From the NCBI GenBank assembly GCA_944470555.2, contig OX104127.1, positions 136,914,786 through 136,978,785 on the forward strand: a stretch of DNA of 64,000 nt. Direction: 5' to 3'. Made by a program: the position numbers and the translations under genes. The notes beneath the pieces were generated by a model. That model was not told the DNA's origin. It did not search any database and saw nothing but the letters and a program-made list of their open reading frames with translations. Origin of the DNA: Heterobilharzia americana. Taxonomy: Eukaryota > Platyhelminthes > Trematoda > Strigeidida > Schistosomatidae. This document shows positions 56,350 to 64,000 of this stretch, one piece after another (the first letter of the stretch is position 1; each line of letters starts with the position of its first letter).

Positions 56350-57235
56350 GCTTCCACAACAATCTCGCTTCAATATCACAATTTAAATTTTATCTCCATG
56401 TGTACATTAATCATTTTAGATTATCTTTCTAAATCGATCTGTAAGACAAGATGATTGATGTTTCTTGAAAAGCAGCCTGTATCATGTCGCTTATTTTAAT
56501 AGACATACGATAAAATTAATCGGTAACTAACAGCTACATTTGTTACTATATGGTGACCAATCCTGTTGTGGGATTACTTATAACTACTGGAGCTTAGCCA
56601 TCAAACCTCTGACCGCAGTATCAAATGACGTTGTTTCAAATCGTTAAAGCGATATAACCTACCTCAAGGTTGAATATCTTACTGATAACTGACAAAACAA
56701 TTAAAATTCAACCAGGTAGGGTATGTAGCAAATTAACTTCTTTGTTCTCGTTGTCTCTGCAAGAGTCGTTACTTATATGATTACTTTTTGCACGAATATC
56801 CTTATGTCGAAAGCTCACTATCTTCATATCTTTCAAATAGCATGTGTCTTTTCTTATTTTGTCTACATCGTGACTTATCTATGTTACCTAACATTCGGTT
56901 GAACCACTTTGATACCGTGATCAATGCTTCTATTAAAATAGGTCTAATCAGTAACAAGTAAAACAAACAGTTTTTCATTGTTATATATTATTCACTCCAT
57001 TCATTGACAGTGAATTAAGATGACACTGTATGTTAATAATGACGTTATTAAATAATATAAACCAATTTAATGTATGTCGCTCACTATATATAGTAAAACA
57101 AAATAACATTTATTATGTGACTGGGACCCGCAGATAATCAGATTTAACGCAGCATATTTTTTTAAAAATAATCAATACTTTAATCAACTGAGACAGTATT
57201 GAACACCTGTGTAGCGCAGATTTAAATATGTATTG
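56350..57235. other. No recognisable feature
   Basis: Unique AT-rich sequence. Confidence 0.5.
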
Positions 57236-57239
57236 ATCG

Positions 57240-57240
<1 letters not shown>

Positions 57241-57277
<37 letters not shown>
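57241..57277. repeat. (TA)n microsatellite
   Basis: About 18 TA units. Confidence 0.95.
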
Positions 57278-57279
<2 letters not shown>

Positions 57280-58055
57280 GTAAGACATATTCATACATGA
57301 AGACATGAAAAAATGAGTAAAGTCGATCGATAAAATAAGACTTTAACTGACAATTCAGTTCTGAACATGATTTGAAGCTATTTCAATGGAATTATTAAGT
57401 GTTGTTCAATATTTTATTGAAACAAAACATTCAGAAAGAGTTGATTATGACTTGTGGGCTACACAAAATATGATTTATTGGTTTTAATCACCGCAACTAC
57501 TATTAGTGGTTGTATTAAGAGAAATATTAATAAAGACTAACAAGTTCTGATTAGTCGACTGGTATTTTTAACCTTGACCAAAAAGTGCTGGATACACTTA
57601 GGTAAACATGCTTGCTGACTACCACTACCTTTATTCTTGTCATGTCTAAAAACTGAGTTTTATCGAAGTTGTATATCACCTGTACAAAAGGTGAGAAGAA
57701 AGTTATGTTCTTAATTCTGAAGAAAATTTTTTCTTCATAATCTAAAACTGACTGTAAATGATAGTCAACGAATTGTCCAAGGTCATCTGTGTTGAAAAGT
57801 CCAAACTCCTGAAGCCAGCCTCACGTTATACGGTACCAACAGTGTTCTATAAGATAATTTTTACAGCATCAAACGTTGAATCACCTTAAGGATTTTAACT
57901 ATTGGGAACGAATCCGTTGGTAAACAAGTATACAGGTTAAGATCGTTCGACTTATAGCTCAGTAAGACAAAAATAATCAGTGATGGTATTATTTCATCAG
58001 TACTCGAAAAAATTTAGTAACGAGACATCTTTCGATCCACTGCGGTACGGATATT
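57280..58055. other. No recognisable feature
   Basis: Unique AT-rich sequence. Confidence 0.5.
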
Positions 58056-58057
58056 CA

Positions 58058-58140
58058 CTCAAAAAGAGAGGAAACAGCTGTTCAGTCCTCCCAGGTTTAG
58101 CATAGTTCTCCAAATGATTTTATTAAATGATGATTACCAG
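58058..58140 (+). repeat. Hammerhead SINE family 2 fragment
   Basis: AAAGAGAGGAAACAGCTGTTCAG, then TCCTCCCAGGTTTAGCA and GTTCTCCAAATGATTTTATT, match the part of family 2 after stem II. The core is lost. Confidence 0.5.
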
Positions 58141-58409
58141 CTTGAAATCAATAAAATCCAGACAAATCTTCAAAACTCAATTAGTGTACAGTGTTCCTTA
58201 ATGGCTTGCTTCAAAATGAAATTTCCGAAGGTATAATGATAAGTCTTGACTGATGTGGCAAGTGAAGGTGAATAGTCAACGATATCATTGAATAAAGGTG
58301 GCACTACATTGTGAACTGAATGGAGTAGAAAAATTTGGACCATTTGATTCTGGCTCAGTGACCAAATGGTAAGGTACTCGCTACAGAACCTGAAAGTCAT
58401 GAAATCTCC

Positions 58410-58769
58410 ATAAGTGGCTTAGCAGCTGGCCCTGATGATCTTGGGTGTGACTGATTGTTTATGCCAAGGTCTTGTCATTGTCTCCACATTTATTTCGATT
58501 GATGGTAACGCTGAAGTGAATTTTGATTTTTTTATTTCTTATTGGTTCAGAGATTAGGTCAGTGTCAGTATGTCTGTTGACTGCTGACTGACCTGAATAC
58601 CAACCCTCTGAAAATCCTCTGGCATTCCCTGTATTTTCTCTAACCAGAATTTTCCCATTTTCCCAGTCAAATATCCACAATTGTCTTCATGCATTGGTAA
58701 GAATGAAGATATGTTATGGTGCTTGACTGTTAGTTGATGCTCATGTAGACGCAGTATTTTATCTTGCAA
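58410..58769 (-). pseudogene. PLE endonuclease C-terminus and 3' region
   Basis: The minus strand begins LQDKILRLHEHQ and runs through HNISSFLPMHEDNCGY and a frame change to GWYSGQSAVNRHTDTD. This is the part of the PLE endonuclease after the YIG core (compare RLHEHQ, SMHVDNYGH and AWHSGESVSNQQ at 35470-35265). The 3' non-coding segment follows to 58410. It is truncated sharply at its 5' side, where a different open frame abuts it. Confidence 0.75.
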
Positions 58770-59052
58770 ATGTAATTTTCAGAATGATATTTTTCAGTTG
58801 TGCAATGAAAACATTCCATGTGCTTGTGTTGACCTCTTCAGATACTGAAATGTTGACATCTGGCAATCCACTTCTGAGAATGAATGACTTCCTTATCCAG
58901 ATGTTGTCAGAAAAATTTAAGCTACAATCTGAAGCCATACTGCTTTTAAAAAAAGGCGGCCTGCTTAAATTTTGGGCTTTCAAAAAAGTTTTTACCCTAT
59001 ATATTTCATCAAATTCTTCCCTTTCAGTTTGTTTTAATCTATTCAATGTCTT
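58759..59052 (-). CDS. Candidate exon, unidentified protein
   Basis: On the minus strand an acceptor TATATGATGCTTTCAG precedes 59052, and 97 codons stay open to a stop at 58759. The content is protein-like: RLKQTEREEFDEIYRVKTFL, then LSRPPFFKSSMASDCSLNF, WIRKSFILRSGLPDVNIS and VNTSTWNVFIAQLKN. No family recognised. The opposite strand is also open over most of the segment, which is unusual in AT-rich DNA. It runs into the truncated PLE, so it may be a captured or interrupted exon, or an unrecognised part of an element. Confidence 0.35.
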   Translation of the reverse strand, partial: KTLNRLKQTEREEFDEIYRVKTFLKAQNLSRPPFFKSSMASDCSLNFSDNIWIRKSFILRSGLPDVNISVSEEVNTSTWNVFIAQLKNIILKITFAR

Positions 59053-59059
59053 CTGAAAG

Positions 59060-59610
59060 CATCATATACTCTCGCAGATTTTTAAAATGTTTTTGAACTT
59101 TCGTTTCTCAAGCTAAGAACACAAAGAAACCGTTCCACCGGTTTGGAAATGGATTTGTAAATACTCAAAAATACACCACATTACTATTTCTAGGATACTT
59201 GTATAAGATTATGAATTTCTGTACTGGCTGACTAAACTGCCGCCATCAAAATTATACTAGGTTTTATGGTAATTTCTGAATCCAGAACAGATACTAAAGT
59301 AACACTAACTACCCGTTTCACACTTATACCTTCAATACTGTTATTATTAACACTATGCAGATGTAATAATTATTTCTTTTAAAAATGTTGCATGGAAAGT
59401 GAATTTGTTGAAATATTCTGTGATGAAAATTCCATACCATGTCATACATGTTGCTTGAAATAAAGTGAATATTATTATTACTATTCATAAAAGTAGTAAG
59501 TAGATACTCTAAAAGCTGTTGTTATACTTCATAAGTTACTATATATACATAGCTTCAGTAATCTTTTAGCAATACTGAAAAAAAATAAAATAAAACCTAC
59601 CAGTGGCATT
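59060..59610. other. No recognisable feature
   Basis: Unique AT-rich sequence. Confidence 0.5.
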
Positions 59611-59614
59611 TTCG

Positions 59615-59762
59615 TCTTGGTGACTGGTGGTGGGAATTCAGGACGCGTGTTTCGTCCCATCTGAGCCTCATCAGCTGGATGTACCTGCACCTCACTGAGA
59701 TTCGGACTCACTACTCACCTTATCAGACACCAGAGAGTTATCTACTTGGCCAATGGGACACA
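59615..59762 (-). mobile_element. Hammerhead SINE family 1 copy
   Basis: The minus strand has the head (CAAGTAGATAACTCTCTGG, then GTGAGTCCGAATCTCAGTG), the hammerhead and the GGACGCGTCCTGAATTCCC-like 3' segment. It is truncated shortly after. Confidence 0.75.
59636..59680 (-). ncRNA. Hammerhead ribozyme candidate, family 1
   Basis: On the minus strand: stem I ATCCAG (59680-59675), core CTGATGA (59674-59668), stem II arms GGCTC and GGGAC around AGAT (59667-59654), GAAA (59653-59650), a minimal stem III, then GTC (59644-59642, counting the triplet GTC before the cut) and CTGAAT. Stem I has one mismatch in six and stem II one mismatch in five. All invariant core bases are present. This is the best family 1 candidate in the window. 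Confidence 0.65.
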
Positions 59763-60084
59763 AAATGCATGTCTAACCACCACTAGTTGTGTAGTTGACT
59801 TCTGTTTGTCGAAATACTGCGTTAATGTGTTGTTGAATAAGTGCTTGCGTCCTCATTATTCACCATCTTAGTTGACTTCAAAGATAAATATGCCAGAACC
59901 ACAAGTCCAGCTCTCATTACTGACTTACTTCTAGATGAGAATTCCTTAAGTTCTAATAAGAAGTCGTGACATATGGAACAAACTACGTCGGGCAAGAAGA
60001 CAGGTACTTAATGGTAGCATTGGAAGAATGTCAGGTGATACTGGTGACTAACTGAAGTGGGAAAATGTCGACTATTTGATTCCC

Positions 60085-60232
60085 AATGGTAACGTACAGA
60101 CCACGGATCTGAAGGTCGTAGGCTCGTTGTGCTGAGGAATCCCTTGTTAGGACGAAACAGTTATCCGGTGCTCTGAGTTTCTTAATGGTTCCCAAACTAA
60201 TGTCTTTCCGTGATGAATACCAAGGTGAAATC
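60085..60232 (+). mobile_element. Hammerhead SINE family 2 copy
   Basis: CTGAAGGTCGTAGGCTCGTTG, then CTGAGGAATCCCTTGTTAGG, ACGAAACAGTTATCCGGTGC and the 3' end with GTGATGAATACCA. CTGAGGA and GAAA are intact, but the first stem II base is A (A-C closing pair) and stem I is weak, so cleavage is unlikely. Confidence 0.7.
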
Positions 60233-60239
60233 AATAAAA

Positions 60240-62650
60240 ATCTCACCTACATCTTAAGTTAACTTGATAAATGTCAAAAAGCAGAACTGCTATCCAGCTA
60301 CATACCTGCTTAAATTTTTCTTGAACAAATAAACATTCAACTGTGTACAAAAATTACTTGGCATCCAGATATAAATTATACTTGTTGAAACCTGAGCAAA
60401 TTTAAAATTAGATATTCTGGACATGTGGAAAAACTAAAAATCATTTTTCTAAAGCGGTTTGGACTAGACTACTGCGATAGGAGCTAAATAGGAACATGGA
60501 CATCCTATTATAACTATAAACTACTCACCTGGTAAAAGAAAGTTAATTAAAGACATAGCATAGGTTGCTAGCCAGCCAATGAATTGCAACCATTGCATGT
60601 GACACCTTAGTTATATCCTTCATGACAACTCCTGTTTGGAGTAAGCTGGGATAAACGCCAGTTAACAGCAGAACAGCTGTAATACTCTTATAACATTTGT
60701 TTACTCATTCATAGTATTGGGAAGACTTTTCATCTATCGACAAAAATTATGGTAACACCTATCGATATGCAGTTTTTATCCTGTAAAATGACACTTCACT
60801 AACTCCTGGAGGAATATTGAAAACCACAGTGTATTGAGGATAACTAAAACATTCATCCTCAGGGATTCTGTAAAGTGTACAACCTTAGGCCATTGAAGGT
60901 TGAGGCTTCGGAGTAGGTTGGAAATCATCAGAAATGTTCAACAATGATTTCGAATAACACTTTTACAATACTGAATGGTGGATGACTGAAGCGAAGGAGT
61001 ACGAATAATTAGATTTCAACCATATTATTTGAGGTCAAGTTGCGCGAAAATAGCTTTCTAACTTTTTCTCATGAGATGATAAAAGTACACGTCACTTAGT
61101 GGCCTCATGTTAGGATGCAGGAGGCAACTGACATCAGCTATTACAATGGAAGATATTCTAAAGTCATTATTATTATTATTATCAGTATTCTTTTAAGTAG
61201 AATAAAGTTCACTGAAAAATGATGCTCTACTGTATAAATTTATAGCCCTAGAATTCATGACCAATTAAAAATTCATCCGGTTTTATATAAACTAATAAAC
61301 AATATCTCTGACAGCTTTCATCCAACTTGAATTCATGTCGGCTGCTGTTGTAGGAATTTCATTTTCCGTGTTCACAAACACCTCCTAGTGTGCTTAAATA
61401 AAATTGTGGTAAATACCATCACCAACTCCTTATTAGCATACTTGATTGAAAAGAACCATAAGGTGGATATGCATAAGTCGTTTTCCATTCTCTACTAGAT
61501 TCCCATCAACATGGCAAAAGGTATCCGGCTCTAAATCCTTCAAACTTCAAAAACAGTGGCAATTAGGCTAAAAAAGACGGAGATATATGTTTAAAAGAGA
61601 ATGTGTTACCGGTAATACTACTGTGGCCTGATTCAAAACTCACAAATTCCCTACTGTAAATATCTCTTCATTTTTATCATCTGCAATAATTTTAACACTT
61701 TCTCTTAGCCTACTTTTCTCCAACATGCGTAACATTCTATCAAGCTATTATTTTTCAAATTATCTTTCATAGTTGATTTCATTCAACTCTTATAAACACA
61801 TTTTTATTGTTTTCCCAAACTATTTACTTATAGCATTAACTAAGCTATATAGTCGTTTAGATAATCGGTAGAATTCTAATAATAGTTGATTATATCATTA
61901 ACGTTCAAGCAAGACTTTTCTAAAATGACTTCCTTATGAGTATAACATTATTGATAAACTGACAGGCAAGATTTCAATATTGTTGACTCATTCTTCGTCA
62001 TTATACACATATAACTGTAGGGAGTGAAGAGGAAGAAGTTATCCAGAAGAACATCCTTTGTACACTTAAATGGTTTTTCAATTAAAATGAGAATTGTTAA
62101 TGATTCTTGTCTAGTGTAAAATGGTTTTCACTGTATGTGTAATGAATACTAGGAATAAGAGAATTTTGGAGTTTTTTAAAGTGTGCATATCATTACTACT
62201 TAAGCAAGATAACCATCAATCTGTAACTCTCTTAAAGAGTATAAAACCCTTGGAGTCAGCTAAAGCAACTCTAGTCTTATGAAATTTACATGGTAGCTAG
62301 CTTGATCCCAATTGGTTGGTTGTAGATTGCTGAAGAAGCTAAGAACACTTCAAAGCACTTAATTAATACATTCTGACTTTTAAATGTTGCCTTATATAAC
62401 TCATTCTTTCAGTTCATTTCCAATCTTCAAATATTCAGTTACTTCAGAGAATTACTGAGAGCTTTATCTAAATTTTAAACCTTTGCAAAAGAAACTGGGC
62501 TAGGCCCTGATTGTTACTAAGAGTTTTGATATCGAAAATCCTTTTGCGTATGATCATAAAGTAACCTGAGTTTCAGATTATTGTTATTTTCAGCACTTTG
62601 AAGTGACTAAAATTACTGATCTTAGCCAATTTCTAAACTATTTTTCATAA
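60240..62650. other. No recognisable feature
   Basis: About 2.4 kb of unique AT-rich sequence with a short ATT trinucleotide run near 61168-61182. No ORF or repeat assigned. Confidence 0.45.
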
Positions 62651-62659
62651 CAGTACTGA

Positions 62660-62870
62660 TAAGAAGCGGCTTAAATTGAAATCAATATTTTAAGTCATCG
62701 GTCGCTATGGTAGACGTTTATGATTTCAACCTTGTTTCCTATTACTGTTTGGGCAGGAAAAACCTTATTGGACAATTTCATCATGCAGCTGACCAATCAA
62801 AATTAGTATCCAACTTCTCATCTAGTGGCTTTATTTTCTGAGGAAAAACTGTACATAAATAATGTGCGTT
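62660..62870 (+). repeat. Dispersed repeat family D, copy 3
   Basis: TTAAATTGAAATCAATATTTTAAG, then GGCAGGAAAAACCTTATTGG, GACCAATCAAAATTAGTATC and CATCTAGTGGCTTTATTTTC. The reverse complement matches 160-290. Confidence 0.5.
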
Positions 62871-62933
62871 TTTGCTAAATACAATTGTCTTCCTTGCAGT
62901 CGGAAGCCAGTCTTTGTTTTCTAATTTTCACAG

Positions 62934-63131
62934 CTCAGTGATCTATCAAATCTAAAGGAGAACAGTCCGTATTCGTACCCAGTTCAAGTGTCTTATTGGG
63001 TTAGTAGCGTTCTTGTATCTTCTATTATTCTGCCAGACACTTCCACTCGGTCAAATCAAGTATTAAATGACCAAGGAAGAAGAAACCTTTGGCTTCCTTC
63101 TTGCCCCAAGACGTCACTGGTTTTTACCTAA
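62934..63131 (+). CDS. Candidate exon, unidentified
   Basis: A very good acceptor (TTGTTTTCTAATTTTCACAG) ends at 62933. The next 65 codons are open (LSDLSNLKENSPYSYPVQVS, then WVSSVLVSSIILPDTSTRSN and GRRNLWLPSCPK) to a TAA at 63129-63131. A possible donor GTATTA lies inside near 63060. G/C content is above the flanks. No family recognised. Confidence 0.35.
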   Translation, partial: LSDLSNLKENSPYSYPVQVSYWVSSVLVSSIILPDTSTRSNQVLNDQGRRNLWLPSCPKTSLVFT

Positions 63132-63309
63132 ATGATGCTAATTCTTCATGTTCTCATAATGACATACAAAACAATAAAACTGTCATCTTGTAACATTACA
63201 CTATAATGCTTGTACTGCTCCACTATTGAAATGCGTAAATGACACTGGTAGATGCCAGCAGATCTGATATGGAAGATTACAAGTATCAATGAAGCATACC
63301 TTATACCCA

Positions 63310-63482
63310 TTTTAAAAGAGGCTATCCTAGTGCCTCAATGGCCTAATGACTGATGCTTAAGCGTTTGAAGCTATGTGTACTAGGCTTAAGTTCCATCACT
63401 CACTGGAGTGCAGATACATTCAGCCGAAGAGTCACAAATAGGACGAAAGATGAGTTCTGGATTCCACTGTTAACTATCGAGT
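63310..63482 (+). mobile_element. Hammerhead SINE family 1 copy
   Basis: GCCTAATGACTGATGCTTAAG and a box-B position TTAAGTTCCATCACTC, then ACATTCAGCCGAAGAGTCAC, AATAGGACGAAAGATGAG and TTCTGGATTCCACTG. The core has CCGAAGA for CTGANGA (the invariant U4 is lost), with GAAA intact. Confidence 0.7.
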
Positions 63483-63489
63483 AAACCAT

Positions 63490-64000
63490 AACAGAGCTGG
63501 AAGCAATAGCTACTGCCTATAATGACCTCAGTTTTGTTCAACATAAAAGTTGCAAGCTTTGTTTATATCTGTTCGCTGACTTGAACAGCTGACCGACAGC
63601 ATGAACATCACTTTGTGTAATATGTAGGAGAATGAAGAACATTTTTTATATCGTACTCTTACAAACATGTACGCACACATACATATACTCAACGGTTTGG
63701 TAGTGACACCGAATGTCTTTGTCCATTTTTCTACCTTGAACATTTTTAATGCTGAAAACGGTTATAAATAAGTAATTGTAAGAGCGAGGTTTGGTAATCA
63801 AAGTCTTCGCCACCATTCAATGCGAAAATTCAGTCAAAAATTATTTAAAAGGGTTTACGGCAAACAAATCAAATAATTTACCGTGGTTTCAAATGCTAAA
63901 ACTGTTTTTTTTTTCAAACAGCTTTCATATCAATTTTTTTTAAAAAGACAGACGGACAGGCAGAACTTCACTTCGTACACACAGGTACATCAGATCAAGT
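63490..64000. other. No recognisable feature
   Basis: Unique AT-rich sequence with a poly-T run near 63905-63915. Nothing identified. Confidence 0.5.

Noticed and set aside
1..64000. CRISPR arrays, operons, bacterial promoters or phage genes
   Set aside because: None seen. Codon-poor AT-rich DNA, eukaryotic retroelements and splice-like signals indicate a metazoan nuclear genome.

Overview
This window looks like repeat-saturated, AT-rich, non-genic (intergenic or intronic) DNA from a schistosome-type trematode. The inference rests on what the sequence carries: tRNA-headed short repeats bearing hammerhead ribozyme cores of the schistosome Sm-alpha type, several lineages of Penelope-like retroelements (PLEs) with GIY-YIG endonuclease, an RTE-clade LINE of the SR2/SjR2 kind, a gag fragment of an LTR retrotransposon, and long (TA)n tracts. 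No operon-like layout and no complete host gene is visible.

Layout. 0-7.5 kb: a fold-back hammerhead SINE, a PLE endonuclease remnant, a PLE with inverted terminal repeats (about 2.96-5.5 kb) that carries a nested 357-bp deletion derivative of the RTE, then tRNA-headed SINEs. 7.5-10.2 kb: one possible host terminal exon and scattered SINEs. 11-16.1 kb: a 5'-truncated RTE and two oppositely oriented PLE remnants. 17.5-24.2 kb: mostly SINE copies, including a 62-bp-arm hairpin. 24.5-28.3 kb: two tiny exon-like segments, a near-full-length decayed RTE and a further exon-like segment. 28.7-36.1 kb: SINEs, an inverted pair of PLE ends, a truncated sibling of the 3-kb PLE and a larger PLE copy. 37.4 kb: an exon-like segment. 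39.1-41.1 kb: a PLE reverse transcriptase and a gag/protease fragment. 45.4-48.6 kb: an RTE copy on the minus strand with a perfect 13-bp target-site duplication, the youngest-looking insertion here. 49.6-64 kb: fold-back SINEs, four PLE fragments, the longest (TA)n tract and two more exon-like segments.

How the parts relate. RTE and PLE are the autonomous families; the SINEs would depend on a LINE for mobility. The main point of interest is the density of self-cleaving-ribozyme-like sequence. Two distinct SINE families each have the hammerhead order (CUGANGA, stem II, GAAA, NUH), with different stem I and loop II sequences, and the PLE terminal sequence has a third, weaker CTGATGA/stem/GAAA arrangement with paired substitutions in the stem. 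Several SINE copies sit in head-to-head pairs that form long hairpins. Coding calls outside the transposons are tentative single-exon calls based on splice-like borders and open frame only. All boundaries of decayed repeats are approximate, because they come from reading the copies in this window against each other.
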